In this document: positions 42,452-51,757 of the stretch, piece by piece | Position numbering within the stretch: the first letter of the stretch is position 1 | Layout: every line of letters begins with the position of its first letter | Source of the DNA: Woeseiaceae bacterium | GTDB taxonomy: Bacteria; Pseudomonadota; Gammaproteobacteria; Steroidobacterales; Woeseiaceae | Assembly: GCA_028277185.1 (NCBI GenBank) | Contig: JANQGQ010000039.1 | Span: 62,001 to 126,000, forward strand | Direction: 5' to 3' | DNA length: 64,000 nucleotides | Notes under the pieces: model-generated | The model's input: only the letters and a program-made list of their open reading frames with translations | Databases searched by the model: none | What the model was told of the DNA's origin: nothing | Program-made: the position numbers and the translations under genes

Positions 42452-43812
42452 CGCAACAGTCCGTTCAGCATTACGGCCGCAACCGCCAGCGGCGCGATGA
42501 AGCGCAACGCCAGGCGCCACAGACGGTGCACCCACGGCGAGCGAATTCCGAGTTCGCCGGAAGTGTGGCTCGACGGCAGCATCCAGCCAACGAACAGCGC
42601 AATGAGGATTCCACCCAACGGCAACAAGATATTGGACGCGAGTGCGTCAGACAGCTCGAACAGGTTCTGGCCGAGCAGTCCAAGCTCCGACCAGCTGCTA
42701 AACGACAGAGCCTGAGCGACCCCGAGTGACCATACCGCCGCGACGACGGCGGCGGTCGCCGCTTTGCGGCCGCAAGCGGCGCGCTCCCTGACGAAATCGA
42801 CCATCGGCTCGAGCATCGACGGAGCGGACGTCAGCGCCGCAACGGCGAGCAGGGCGAAGAAACTCAGTGCGACCATCCGGCCGTAGGGCATGCCGTCGAA
42901 CGCGATCGGCAGCGTGACGAAAACCATGCCGGGACCGACCCCGGGCTCGAGGCCGCTTGCGAACAGGATCGGGAATATCGCCAGCCCGGCAAGTATCGCC
43001 ACCGCGGTGTCCAGAACCGCAACGGTTACGCCGGCTCTGCCGAGCCCGACGTCAGCCGGGAGATAGGAGCCGAAGGTCAGCATTGCGCCGACCCCCACGC
43101 TCATAGTGAAAAACGCGTGACCGACCGCAGCCAAAGCGCCGCCCGGCGTCAGCCGTTCAAACTGAGGCTCGAAGAGGAACCGAAGCGTTCGGCCGAACTC
43201 GTCGGTCGCGACGGCGCCGTGAACTGCCAGAAGCAACAGCAGCATCAGAAGAAGCGGCATGAGCCACCGGCACAGCCGCTCGATGCCGCGCTGGACGCCT
43301 GAAGCGACGACTATCGCCGTCAGAACGATGAACGCCGTCTGCCAGGCAATCGCACTACCGGGATTGCCGGTCACCGCCGTGAACCGGCGCGCGGTGGATT
43401 CCGTATCCGCCGCGGCCGCCGAAACGAAACCGTCAGCGAACGTCATAGCCAGATAGGCAAGCGTCCATCCGCCCACGACGCTGTACAACGACAGCACGAC
43501 AAAAACGGCCAGCAGCCCGATCCAGGCCAGTATCGACCAGCGGCCATCGTGCCCACTCGCGCGCGCCACCCGCCGAATGCTGTCGACGACGTTGCGGTTC
43601 CCCAGCCGGCCGAGCAACAATTCCGCGCCGAAGATTGGCAATGCGACGAACGCAATGGCCAGAAGATACACCGCCATGAAGGCGCCGCCGCCGTTCTCGC
43701 CGACGATGTAGGGGAACTTCCAGATGTTGCCCAGTCCTGCGGCTGCGCCCGTGGCGACTAAGATGAAGCCCCAGCGCGACGACCACCGTTCCCTGCCGTT
43801 TCCGGTATCCAT
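42448..43812 (-). CDS. Sodium-dependent neurotransmitter:sodium symporter (NSS/SNF family)
   Basis: 454 residues with about eleven transmembrane helices. The first helix carries the NSS signature GFILVATGAAAGLGNIWKFP, followed by YIVGENGGGAFMAVYL. Helix 6 contains AVGHAFFTMSVGVGAMLTFG, and helix 8 ALTSAPSMLEPMVDF, corresponding to the sodium and substrate positions of LeuT. It would import an amino acid or related amine with sodium. The gene is divergent from an Lrp/AsnC regulator over 108 bases and coupled to a GNAT gene, suggesting amino-acid-responsive control. Confidence 0.92.
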   Translation of the reverse strand: MDTGNGRERWSSRWGFILVATGAAAGLGNIWKFPYIVGENGGGAFMAVYLLAIAFVALPIFGAELLLGRLGNRNVVDSIRRVARASGHDGRWSILAWIGLLAVFVVLSLYSVVGGWTLAYLAMTFADGFVSAAAADTESTARRFTAVTGNPGSAIAWQTAFIVLTAIVVASGVQRGIERLCRWLMPLLLMLLLLLAVHGAVATDEFGRTLRFLFEPQFERLTPGGALAAVGHAFFTMSVGVGAMLTFGSYLPADVGLGRAGVTVAVLDTAVAILAGLAIFPILFASGLEPGVGPGMVFVTLPIAFDGMPYGRMVALSFFALLAVAALTSAPSMLEPMVDFVRERAACGRKAATAAVVAAVWSLGVAQALSFSSWSELGLLGQNLFELSDALASNILLPLGGILIALFVGWMLPSSHTSGELGIRSPWVHRLWRLALRFIAPLAVAAVMLNGLLR

Positions 43813-43920
43813 GGGCGCCGCATTGTTACAAAGTGCCGGCGCTCAATAGTTGCTAAATTGACCCGACTTTGGGAGATTCCCGCAATATCTACTAAGTGTC
43901 AGGGGCAATTGGGGCAGATC

Positions 43921-44397
43921 ATGTCGGACCCGAACCTCGATCGCACGGACGAGCGAATCCTGCAGATCCTCAGAAGCGACGGTCGGATTACCAACCTCGA
44001 GATGGCGGAGCGGATCGCGCTGTCGCCGTCGCCATGCCTGCGACGGGTCAGGCGGCTCGAATCCGAAGGCGTCATTGACGGCTACAGCGCCCGGCTGGAC
44101 GCGAAGAAGATGGGCTGGGGGATTACCGCGTTCATTCATCTGAACATCGAGCGACACCGGAAGTCGGACTCCGAATACTTCACCGCGGAACTTGCCGGCA
44201 TCGAGCAGGTCGTTTGGTGCCAGGCGCTTGCCGGGCCCTGGGACATGCTCCTGCTGGTCGTTGCGCGCGACCTGGACGACTATTTCGAGCTGGCGCAGAC
44301 TCTGGGCGGTCTGGAGTCCGTCAAAGACATACAGAGCACCATCGTCGTCGGGGAAATCAAGCGCGATCTGGGCGTGCCGGTTCCGCACTTCAAGTGA
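43921..44397 (+). CDS. Lrp/AsnC family transcriptional regulator
   Basis: 158 residues from the ATG at 43921. N-terminal HTH: LDRTDERILQILRSDGRITN and ALSPSPCLRRVRRLESEGVI. C-terminal RAM domain: GWGITAFIHLNIERH and AGPWDMLLLVVARDLDDYFE. Such regulators bind amino acids in the RAM domain. It likely controls the divergent symporter gene. In the shared spacer, a GGGA-N3-TCCC repeat at 43871-43881 and an AT-rich stretch upstream are possible operator elements. It is convergent with the DHA2 exporter (13-base gap). Confidence 0.92.
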   Translation: MSDPNLDRTDERILQILRSDGRITNLEMAERIALSPSPCLRRVRRLESEGVIDGYSARLDAKKMGWGITAFIHLNIERHRKSDSEYFTAELAGIEQVVWCQALAGPWDMLLLVVARDLDDYFELAQTLGGLESVKDIQSTIVVGEIKRDLGVPVPHFK

Positions 44398-44410
44398 ACC
44401 CGGACACCGT

Positions 44411-45970
44411 TTAGCCGCCTGCCGTTTCCGCCCTGCCCTGAACCGTCAGCCAGGCCAGAGCCGACGCCAGAAAAGCAGAGGCTGCACAGACGAGCATGAG
44501 GACCCGGAACACCGATACGTAGCTGTCATCGATCGCCCGAACGACTGCCTCGGCATCTGCGATGCCGGTCGGCGGAACCAGCGCGGCCAGCGCGTGTGCA
44601 TTGGCCAGCAGCGAATCGGTCACCGCCGTCGGGAGCGGCAAGCCGGCAAGCGACTCCGCGAGGTCGCGCTCGAACAGGCCGATCGCAAACGTCGTCATCG
44701 CCGCAACCGCCATGAGCCCGGCGAAGCGGGCCGCCGTGTTGTTGACCCCCGACGCGACCCCGGACTGCGAATCGTCGACCGACGCCATGACCACCGTCGT
44801 CAGCGGCGCGACGCAGATGGTCATGCCGAAACCGATGACGACAATGCCGGGAAGCCAGTGTGCGACATACGTGGACGTAGCCCCGGGTATCGTCAGCAGC
44901 AGAAAACCCAGCGCAACGATGGCGGACCCGGCCGTCAGCATCGCGCGCGGCGAGAAGCGCTTGAGCTGCTCTCCCGCGAAAGCGGACCCGAAACCGAGCA
45001 TCAGTGTAAGCGGCAAAAAGGCGGCGCCGGCCTGCACAGCCGAGTAGCCCTGCACCTGGATCAAGTTGAACGGAATGAAATACAGCGCAGCGGTCAGCGC
45101 GAAATACAGGACGATGGTCATCGCGTTGGCCCCGCTGAACGTCCGCTCTGCGAACAGCGTCAACGGCAACATCGGCGACTTGACCCTGGCCTCGAAACCA
45201 AGAAACGCCAGGAACATCAGGAAACCGCCTGGCAGCGCCCAGCCTGCGCCGGCGCTGCCCTCTACCAGTCCGTACGTCAGCAAACCGAGCGAAACGGCGA
45301 GCATGGATGCACCCACCGTGTCGAGCGAGCGCTCCGGGTCGCCCTGATCGGCCGGCACGCGCCAGACCGCAACGAGGCATGCGACCGCCGCCAGCGGCGC
45401 GATGAAGAGGAAGACCGCGCGCCAGCCATAAGCGTCGACCAGTACGCCGCCCAGCAACGGCCCAAGCGCCGTCGTCAGTGCCGACGCGCCCGCCCAGATA
45501 CCGATCGCTTTTGCCCGCTCCCCGGGCTCGAAGTACACGTTGATCAACGCGAGGCTGGTCGGCACCAGAAACGCCGCGCCGATGCCCTGCAGTGCCCGCC
45601 ACAGCGTCAGAGACTCTATCGAGCTGACCGCACCGCAGGCCGCCGACGCGACCCCGAACAACACCAGCCCCAGCACGTAGACGCGGCGCAGCCCGAACCG
45701 GTCTCCCGATGCACCCCCCACCAGCAGAAACGCCGACAACGTAAGCAGATACGCATTCACGACCCATTGCAGACTTGCTGAGTCGAGCTTCAGGTCATCC
45801 TGCAGCGACGGCAACGCGAGGTTGACGATCGAACCCTCGATGAACGCAAGGCTCGACCCCAGCACGGCCACCGCGAGGACCCACGCCCGGTCCCGGGCGC
45901 GACAAGGCGCGCTGCCACGGGCCCCACTCTGATCGTCGCAGGGTTGCCGGATGCCGAAAGAGAGCGCCAT
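44411..45970 (-). CDS. DHA2-family MFS drug/metabolite exporter (14 helices)
   Basis: 519 residues, about 14 transmembrane helices of the EmrB/QacA type. Motif C-like and motif A segments are visible: LPSLQDDLKLDSASLQWVVN in helix 1-2, GDRFGLRRVYVLGLVLFGVA in loop 2-3, WRALQGIGAAFLVPTSLALI in helix 4, and GPLLGGVLVDAYGWRAVFLF in helix 5. It should export a hydrophobic compound by proton antiport. It is the last gene of an operon with the PrnB-like gene and the 179-residue unknown (19 bases from the latter), so the pathway product is its plausible substrate. Confidence 0.92.
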   Translation of the reverse strand: MALSFGIRQPCDDQSGARGSAPCRARDRAWVLAVAVLGSSLAFIEGSIVNLALPSLQDDLKLDSASLQWVVNAYLLTLSAFLLVGGASGDRFGLRRVYVLGLVLFGVASAACGAVSSIESLTLWRALQGIGAAFLVPTSLALINVYFEPGERAKAIGIWAGASALTTALGPLLGGVLVDAYGWRAVFLFIAPLAAVACLVAVWRVPADQGDPERSLDTVGASMLAVSLGLLTYGLVEGSAGAGWALPGGFLMFLAFLGFEARVKSPMLPLTLFAERTFSGANAMTIVLYFALTAALYFIPFNLIQVQGYSAVQAGAAFLPLTLMLGFGSAFAGEQLKRFSPRAMLTAGSAIVALGFLLLTIPGATSTYVAHWLPGIVVIGFGMTICVAPLTTVVMASVDDSQSGVASGVNNTAARFAGLMAVAAMTTFAIGLFERDLAESLAGLPLPTAVTDSLLANAHALAALVPPTGIADAEAVVRAIDDSYVSVFRVLMLVCAASAFLASALAWLTVQGRAETAGG

Positions 45971-45989
45971 GCTGCTCCTCGCGACGGGC

Positions 45990-46529
45990 TCAGGATGCCG
46001 CCGGCGACGATCTCAGGTGCTGGTTGACGCAGACGACGACCATGCCATTGATGTTGCCGGCCTCGGTCGGGTACGGACACACGAGCAGATACTCTACATC
46101 GATCAGCGCTTCGAGCTTGTACTTGGCTGTGTAGAGCCGTGCTTCCAACGAGTCGAGCTGGCAGATTCCGTCTCTGAACAGAAACTCCCGCACGAGACAC
46201 TCGCCGATCCAGTTGCCTGCCTTGTCGGGCCAGTAGTCCGCGGCGTGCCCCTGATAGCTGATGACGAAAGACCGCGTCTGCTCGAGCCGGAACGCGCTCG
46301 CCGCCGGCTCTGTCGCAACAGTCCGCTGACGCCAGGCTTTGAGCGTGTCGAGCACCTGATCGTTGCACAGTTCCGCCGGCTCATGCTCCGTAGCGCCCTG
46401 AAACACGAGATCCGCGAGGTTGAAGTCTGAATCGGAGAAGTCGATCAAGCGGTAACCCTTTCGCCAGATGCTGGCGGCGGCAAGACGTACGACATGCCCC
46501 CTCAACGTTACCGATTTGTCGCCGCGCAT
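45990..46529 (-). CDS. Unknown 179-residue protein between PrnB-like gene and exporter
   Basis: Start ATG at 46529 with GGAG eight bases upstream. No signal peptide or membrane helix; probably cytoplasmic. The central part is mixed alpha/beta with aromatic strands (SFVISYQGHAADYWPDKAGN, KLEALIDVEYLLVCPYP). The ending has a hydrophobic strand NINGMVVVCVNQHL. I recognise no family. It sits 54 bases after the PrnB-like gene and 19 bases before the MFS exporter gene. The conserved-looking Trp, Tyr and His residues could form a small-molecule pocket. It may be a second enzyme or an accessory factor of the pathway. Confidence 0.6.
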   Translation of the reverse strand: MRGDKSVTLRGHVVRLAAASIWRKGYRLIDFSDSDFNLADLVFQGATEHEPAELCNDQVLDTLKAWRQRTVATEPAASAFRLEQTRSFVISYQGHAADYWPDKAGNWIGECLVREFLFRDGICQLDSLEARLYTAKYKLEALIDVEYLLVCPYPTEAGNINGMVVVCVNQHLRSSPAAS

Positions 46530-46583
46530 GCCAGAGCTCCGCGCGCGCCCCCGTCGCCACCGGATCAGCGTTCCCGCCGGTCG

Positions 46584-47774
46584 TCAACTGACGGCAGCCC
46601 TCAGCCGTGAAAGATCCAGGTAGCGGCTCGGTATGTCGTCCCGGTCGGCGGCAGAGCGCAGATCCCGGAGTTTTTCGAGGGAGCTCAGCATCACGTGCAG
46701 AGGCGGACCGCTGGCCGTGATGTTCGTGAGGTTCTCCTCCGGTAACGAGTCGGACGGTCTGCTGATGAAACGTTCGACGAGCTGATCGTGATGCTGCTTC
46801 GCGGCTTCGCCGTGAGCTTCGCAGAGTGTGAGAAAGGTCGTCGCGACACGCCGGAACCAGGGCTCGGACTTCGAGCGCTCCAACTCGTCGAGCAGCTGAT
46901 CCAGAAGGCTGCGCCGCCGCATGCAGTCGCGCAGCCGCTGCTGATCTTCGGGCATCATGAAGAGAAACTTCTCGACTAGGAGTTGCGAATACGACAGGTT
47001 CTCCGGCTGACACAGACCTAGCAGGACGTCGATCTCGTTGATGCCGGCGAAATCCCCGGCATTCGCACCCCGGTACTCGTGCAGCCCGACCCGGTAGGGC
47101 TTGTAGTAAGGCCGGACGCAGTAGAAGAAGCGATCGATATCGAGCACGTCGAACAGAGCGGCGTTGTTGCGAATGACGTCGTCGAGTGCCTGTTTCGCCG
47201 TCGTCAGAAGGTCGCAGGCAACCGGATGAGAGACGCCCATTGGCAGCACGCGCACAATGGCGTCGGCGGCACGCTTGTACGCGAGGATCGCGCGCGTGTT
47301 GTACTCGAGAAAGAGGGCCTCTGCCTCGAGCGACGTGAACATCCGGTAGCTGCCGCGAACTGCCCGATTGTGCGTCGTGAGATGACTCGTCGCGAACCGC
47401 GGCGCGACGCCAAGTGATGCGCCGAGCTGCAGTGCGAGCGCCGACGTGTCCCGCAGCGGTTCGGCGGCCCCACTCGATGACTCCGTCACTTCATGTCGAC
47501 GGCAGGCTCCCATGAACAGCCCGACGTTGCCCAGGAGATCGAAGCCCGCATCGAAACCCTCGTCGGTATTGCCCTCTTCCAGCAGGGCGCGAATGTACTC
47601 CCAACCTTCCGCGACGAGCTGAGCTTTGACTTCGTCGCCAACTCCCGCGACGTTCGCGCGGTTCTCCTGATCGAAGTACAGGTCTTCCAGCGCCGTGTTC
47701 AGCGCGACGAAGCCGGAACGAACCCAGTCGTCGAAGGCCTCTGTGTTGCTCTGTGCTTTCTGCGCATGCTGCAT
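46584..47774 (-). CDS. PrnB/DUF1864-type (IDO-superfamily) probable heme protein
   Basis: 396 residues, all helical, cytoplasmic. The middle matches the DUF1864/PrnB family (PF08933): FFYCVRPYYKPYRVGLHEYR, GANAGDFAGINEIDVLLGLC and YSQLLVEKFLFMMPEDQQ. PrnB has the related FYDELRPFYEPIRVGG segment. Earlier it has DLLGNVGLFMGACRRHE, similar to the DIGFFLGSLKRHG segment of PrnB, and later LTLCEAHGEAAKQHHDQLVE, in which one His is the likely axial heme ligand. PrnB rearranges chlorotryptophan to a phenylpyrrole in pyrrolnitrin synthesis; relatives belong to the indoleamine dioxygenase superfamily. The reaction here is unknown. No tryptophan halogenase (PrnA/PrnC) is near, so it is not a pyrrolnitrin cluster. 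First gene of the operon ending in the exporter. Confidence 0.72.
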   Translation of the reverse strand: MQHAQKAQSNTEAFDDWVRSGFVALNTALEDLYFDQENRANVAGVGDEVKAQLVAEGWEYIRALLEEGNTDEGFDAGFDLLGNVGLFMGACRRHEVTESSSGAAEPLRDTSALALQLGASLGVAPRFATSHLTTHNRAVRGSYRMFTSLEAEALFLEYNTRAILAYKRAADAIVRVLPMGVSHPVACDLLTTAKQALDDVIRNNAALFDVLDIDRFFYCVRPYYKPYRVGLHEYRGANAGDFAGINEIDVLLGLCQPENLSYSQLLVEKFLFMMPEDQQRLRDCMRRRSLLDQLLDELERSKSEPWFRRVATTFLTLCEAHGEAAKQHHDQLVERFISRPSDSLPEENLTNITASGPPLHVMLSSLEKLRDLRSAADRDDIPSRYLDLSRLRAAVS

Positions 47775-48005
47775 GCCGGTTACAACCTCGTGGCGCTCTC
47801 GCGCGTGTGCCGCGGATTAAAGCCTAAACGTCCGCTCGATTCCATCACGTAGCCGAGACCAGATCCGGACCACCCGTAAATCCCTGATATTGCCGATCCG
47901 AAAACGCCCGACATCGACTATTCAACGCTGACTGCAACGCTCGTTTACACGCTCGGGGCCCACGCTCACGGCCCTCTGAACGGCACAGCAAATTGCGAGG
48001 CACCC

Positions 48006-48611
48006 ATGCAGCCACGAAACGAAACACTCCCCGGAAGACTCCGTCCGTCGATGTCAGGCTTACTGGCGGCGGCTCTCTGCTCCATAGCCGCGCTGCCGCT
48101 GAGCGCCCTGGAAATCGTCGACGTCGAAGTATCGAAGGCTGGAGGAACGTACATCGCCAGCGCCGAATTCGTCGTCGACGCGCATCGGGACGCCGTCTTC
48201 TCGGCTTTTACGGACTTCGACAATCTTTCTGCCGTCAATCCGGCGATCGTTGCCAGCGCCTCCGAGCAGCAGCCGAACGGCGACACGCGCGTGACGACTG
48301 AGATTCGCGACTGCATAGGCCTCTTCTGTCGGTCGTTCAAGCTGGTAGAGGACCTGCAGATCAGAAATGGCCACTGGATCTCCGCCGCGATCGTCCCCGG
48401 CGCCAGCGACTTTGCGGGCGGCCGCTCGAGCTGGAAGTTCGTCTCCAGAGGATCGCAAACCCGGGTGCTCTATCAGAGCGCGATGAAACCGGACTTCTGG
48501 ACGCCGCCGCTACTTGGCGCCAACGCTGTCAAGCGAACTCTGCTAAGGCAGATCCGCCACACTGCGGTCAGCATCGAGAACCGGCCGACCGATGGCGCGA
48601 CTATGCCCTGA
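48006..48611 (+). CDS. Secreted SRPBCC (START-like) protein
   Basis: 201 residues from the ATG at 48006 with GAGG six bases before; the signal peptide (LLAAALCSIAALPLSA) starts at residue about 17. The mature part has the SRPBCC/cyclase opening YIASAEFVVDAHRDAVFSAF followed by TDFDNLSAVNPAIV and a terminal helix LRQIRHTAVSIENR. Two Cys (DCIGLFC) may pair. Periplasmic START-like proteins bind lipids or aromatics. Divergent from the PrnB-like operon (231 bases) and convergent with the molybdenum hydroxylase genes. Confidence 0.72.
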   Translation: MQPRNETLPGRLRPSMSGLLAAALCSIAALPLSALEIVDVEVSKAGGTYIASAEFVVDAHRDAVFSAFTDFDNLSAVNPAIVASASEQQPNGDTRVTTEIRDCIGLFCRSFKLVEDLQIRNGHWISAAIVPGASDFAGGRSSWKFVSRGSQTRVLYQSAMKPDFWTPPLLGANAVKRTLLRQIRHTAVSIENRPTDGATMP

Positions 48612-48619
48612 GCACGAGA

Positions 48620-50728
48620 TCAGGCGGCGGTCGGCAGCACGGGCAGCCGCCGAACGCGTTTGCCCGTAGCGCTGAACATCGCGTTCACCAGTGCCGGCGC
48701 GACCGGCGGGATGCCGGGTTCGCCAACGCCGCCCAGGGGTGCCCCGGTGTTGACGATGGCCACCTCGATGTCGGGCACCTCATCGATACGTAGTGGAGTG
48801 TAGTCGTGGAAGTTGCTGCGTTGAGCCCGGCCGTCCGCTATCGGCACCTCGTGCCTCAGCGCCGCACCGAGTCCCTCGATCACCGACCCTTTCATCTGCG
48901 CTTCGACGGAATCGGGATTGATCGCTCGTCCACAGTCGATCGCCACGTATACCTTTGCGACCACCGGACGCTCCCCGTCCATGCGCAGAGTGACGACCTG
49001 CCCGACGACGCTTCCGTAGCTGGCAACTACAGCGACACCCCGGTGCAGACCATCCGGAGCCGGGGTATCCCATCCGGCCATGTCCGCGACACGGTCGAGT
49101 ACGGCCCGATGGCGCGGGTGCTCCGCGTAGTGCGCGCGTCGGAAGGCCACGGGGTCCTCGCCAGCGGCGGTCGCCAGTTCGTCGAGAAAGGCCTCGAGAA
49201 AATAGCCGTTCTGCGAACTCGAGACGGCCCGCCAGGGTGACAGAGGCATCGGCACGTCCAGGTGCCGATGGTCGAGCGCGAAATGCTCCGTGTAGGGCTG
49301 GTCGATCAGACTCGCCACGGAGAAGAAGTCCCGGTTGTCCTCCACCGTGACGTGCTCGAAGGTCCGGCCCATCTGCGGGCCGGACAACCTGGCGTGCATT
49401 GCCGCAATACGTCCATCCTCGCTCAGCCCCGCGGAGAGGCCGGCCATCATGATCGGCCGGTAGTAACCTTGCTGCAGGTCGTCCTCACGCGCCCACATGA
49501 CTTTGACGGGGCGGCCGACGGCCTTGCTTGCAAGCATGGCTTGTTCCGCAAGCTCGCCATGCGTCTTCCGTCCGAATCCGCCGCCGAGGTACGTCGTATG
49601 CAGCGTCATCTGCTCGTTGCCGAAACCCAGCACGCGCTCGACCGTCATACGGATGATGTCGTGGCCCTGCGTTGGCATCCACAGCTCGACGTGATCGTCA
49701 CGCGTGTGCGCCGTGCAGACGATTGGCTCCATGCATACGTGTGCCAGGAACGGCACTTCGTAGGTCGCCTCGACCGTCTGCTCCGCGGACCGAAGCCGCG
49801 GGGCGACGTCGCGGTTCTGCACGACAGGCGGCAGATTGCCTTCGAGGCCCTCGCGCATGGCCGCGCTCAGCTTCGCGGAGCTCAAGGTATCGTCTGGCGT
49901 CTCCGTAAACCGGATGTCGAGCGCAGCGGCCGCGCGCTTCGCGCGCCACCAGCTGTCGGCGACAACCACCACGCCGTTCGGAACCGGCACGACGCCTTCG
50001 ACGCCCGGGTAGTCGGCAATGCTCCCGGCATCGACGGCGGCCACGTCGGCGCCGTACACCGGACTCATACGCACCGCGCCGTGCAGCATTCCGGGGAGAT
50101 CGACGTCAGTTCCGTAGACGGCCGATCCGTCCACCTTGGCAGGCGTATCGACGCGGCGCATAGCGCGGCCGGTAATGCTCTTCCTGGATTCAGGGCGCAG
50201 CGGCGGGTCATCCGGCAACGGCTCGCGCGCCGCTGCCGTCACGAATTCCCCGAACGCGGCGCGGCGACCCGAACGCTCGTGCAGGACCCGGCCATCAGCG
50301 GTATCCAGTTCCGCAACGGGAGCATTCCAGCGCTTGCTTGCGGCGGCCAGCAAGACCGATCGCGCCTGTGCGGCGGCTTTGCGGAGAGGCTCGTACCAGG
50401 CGCGAATGCCATACGAACCGACGCTGCGCATCTGACCGAAGAACAGGCGATACGGATCGGTCGGCCGGAGCGGCATCTCGACCGTGATCGCCGACGGAGC
50501 GATTCCGACCTCCTCGCCGATGATCATCAGCTGCCCGGTGTGCGTGCCCTGCCCCATCTCGCTGGTGGGCAGGATCGCCGTCACGCGGCTGTCCGCATCG
50601 ATACGCAAGTAGGCGTTGCCGGCCTCGGACGACGCGGCCATCGCCGTTCTCCACGGGCCGGGGATCGCCACCGTCAGTGCGACCGCCCCGCCGGACTGCA
50701 GGAACCCGCGTCGGGACAGCCCGCTCAC
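48620..50728 (-). CDS. Molybdopterin-binding subunit of xanthine-oxidase-family hydroxylase (isoquinoline 1-oxidoreductase-like)
   Basis: 702 residues with a Tat signal ([18 protein letters not shown]), so the folded enzyme is exported. Landmarks: substrate/cofactor segment [59 protein letters not shown], and the catalytic [14 protein letters not shown] with the active-site Glu. This is the single-large-subunit, IorB-type architecture (duplicated domains in one chain). It would hydroxylate an N-heterocycle or oxidise an aldehyde. The FAD subunit is absent; electrons would leave through the [2Fe-2S] subunit, likely to cytochromes. GTG start overlaps the stop of the 2Fe-2S gene. Confidence 0.9.
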   Translation of the reverse strand: MSGLSRRGFLQSGGAVALTVAIPGPWRTAMAASSEAGNAYLRIDADSRVTAILPTSEMGQGTHTGQLMIIGEEVGIAPSAITVEMPLRPTDPYRLFFGQMRSVGSYGIRAWYEPLRKAAAQARSVLLAAASKRWNAPVAELDTADGRVLHERSGRRAAFGEFVTAAAREPLPDDPPLRPESRKSITGRAMRRVDTPAKVDGSAVYGTDVDLPGMLHGAVRMSPVYGADVAAVDAGSIADYPGVEGVVPVPNGVVVVADSWWRAKRAAAALDIRFTETPDDTLSSAKLSAAMREGLEGNLPPVVQNRDVAPRLRSAEQTVEATYEVPFLAHVCMEPIVCTAHTRDDHVELWMPTQGHDIIRMTVERVLGFGNEQMTLHTTYLGGGFGRKTHGELAEQAMLASKAVGRPVKVMWAREDDLQQGYYRPIMMAGLSAGLSEDGRIAAMHARLSGPQMGRTFEHVTVEDNRDFFSVASLIDQPYTEHFALDHRHLDVPMPLSPWRAVSSSQNGYFLEAFLDELATAAGEDPVAFRRAHYAEHPRHRAVLDRVADMAGWDTPAPDGLHRGVAVVASYGSVVGQVVTLRMDGERPVVAKVYVAIDCGRAINPDSVEAQMKGSVIEGLGAALRHEVPIADGRAQRSNFHDYTPLRIDEVPDIEVAIVNTGAPLGGVGEPGIPPVAPALVNAMFSATGKRVRRLPVLPTAA

Positions 50729-51195
50729 GTCTCCTGCTCCGAGCGGCCGCGAGCCGCGGCATCCTTGATCGCGAGCCGTATCCGATCGTAAGTTCCGCAG
50801 CGGCAGACGTTACCGCGCATGGCGGCATCGATTTGCGCGTCGCTGGGGTCCGGGTTCGTCGCCAACAGCGCCGCCGCGCTCATGATCTGACCGGACTGGC
50901 AGTAGCCGCACTGCGGCACGTCCGCGGCAATCCAGGCGGTCTGCAGAGGATGCGGTCCACCGTCGGCCAGCCCCTCGATGGTCGTCACCTCTCGTCCCGC
51001 GACTGCTTCGACCGGCAGTACGCATGATCGGACGGGCGCGCCGTCGACGTGAACGGTACACGCACCGCACAAGGCCTGGCCGCAACCGTACTTAGTGCCG
51101 TATTGCTTGAGCGTATCGCGCAGCACCCACAAAAGCGGCGTATCGGCCTCGATGTCGACGTCGACGGTACTCCGGTTCAGAGTGAAACTGATCAT
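50725..51195 (-). CDS. [2Fe-2S] subunit of the molybdenum hydroxylase (IorA-like)
   Basis: 156 residues from the ATG at 51195. N-terminal plant-type ferredoxin cluster: [20 protein letters not shown] and RSCVLP. The C-terminal helical cluster is [10 protein letters not shown] with [20 protein letters not shown]. This is the two-cluster small subunit of xanthine-oxidase-family enzymes, passing electrons from the Mo site. No signal peptide, so it likely travels with its Tat-tagged partner, as is known for this family. Stop and start of the next gene overlap (GTGA), and the order small-large is that of iorAB. Confidence 0.92.
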   Translation of the reverse strand: MISFTLNRSTVDVDIEADTPLLWVLRDTLKQYGTKYGCGQALCGACTVHVDGAPVRSCVLPVEAVAGREVTTIEGLADGGPHPLQTAWIAADVPQCGYCQSGQIMSAAALLATNPDPSDAQIDAAMRGNVCRCGTYDRIRLAIKDAAARGRSEQET

Positions 51196-51358
51196 CGGCA
51201 ATCCTCCACGCTCCTGGCTTATCGACCCGGCGGCTCGCCGATCGTTCCTCGGCTCTCTTGCCGAATAAGGCAATCATATCCAGAGGAGCGCGACGGGATT
51301 TTCGAGTATGCCAAAAGCTTCGTTCCAGCCGCCAACCTGCCGGGGTAGGATTTCGTCA

Positions 51359-51757
51359 ATGATCGGCAAACCTCCTTCGCTCTCACAGGTCCCGCGCGTC
51401 GCTCTCTGGCTCGGGGGCATCGCGGCTGTAACGTCAGCGGCGACCACGTTCCTGCTATTGACAACGTTCCTCATCGGAACGCTGTCTTACGGCATCGCTC
51501 TCGCCTCCGGCGGAACGCCGGAACGGCTCCTGGCGCTGCTCTTCCTCCTCGCAGCGCCACTCACGGTGATCATCATGCTGGACGGCTACTTCGGGGCGTC
51601 GCTGTCGGGTTGGATCGCCTGGTCGTACCCGCTGCTGCAGCCGCTGAGCCGCGCGTTGACGGGTGCCTGGCTGATTTGGCTGGCTACCAGTCGATACTCT
51701 AAGGGTCGATACTCTGCGGGTCGATCCTCACCGGCGGCTCGATCACCGGGCTCATGA
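51359..51757 (+). CDS. Small membrane protein of unknown function
   Basis: 132 residues from the ATG at 51359. Three hydrophobic stretches are apparent: TSAATTFLLLTTFLIGTLSY, LLALLFLLAAPLTVIIML, and SYPLLQPLSRALTGAWLIWL. The final 22 residues are Arg- and Ser-rich and are encoded within the 59 bases overlapping the convergent secreted-protein gene, including three copies of a 15-base tandem repeat. The tail (SRYSKGRYSAGRSSPAARSP) is therefore a by-product of that repeat or may not be functional. No family recognised. Confidence 0.45.
   Translation: MIGKPPSLSQVPRVALWLGGIAAVTSAATTFLLLTTFLIGTLSYGIALASGGTPERLLALLFLLAAPLTVIIMLDGYFGASLSGWIAWSYPLLQPLSRALTGAWLIWLATSRYSKGRYSAGRSSPAARSPGS
51690..51734. 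repeat. Three-copy 15-base tandem repeat at overlapping gene ends
   Basis: Copies at 51690-51704, 51705-51719 and 51720-51734 share GTCGATACTCTGCGG-like units; the first two differ at two positions and the third at four to five. The array lies where the membrane-protein gene and the secreted-protein gene overlap tail to tail. On the minus strand the last two copies encode the RIDPQSIDP end of the secreted protein. Slippage here has probably moved one or both stop codons. Confidence 0.7.

Noticed and set aside
43871..43881. GGGA-N3-TCCC as a definite Lrp operator
   Set aside because: The arms are only four bases and Lrp sites are usually longer and AT-rich; mentioned only as a possibility.
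44192..45781. A 529-codon plus-strand open frame
   Set aside because: Antisense to the DHA2 exporter, composed of Arg, Gln and His-rich low-complexity sequence without family resemblance.
49262..50791. A 509-codon plus-strand open frame
   Set aside because: Antisense shadow of the molybdenum hydroxylase large subunit, which has clear catalytic motifs.
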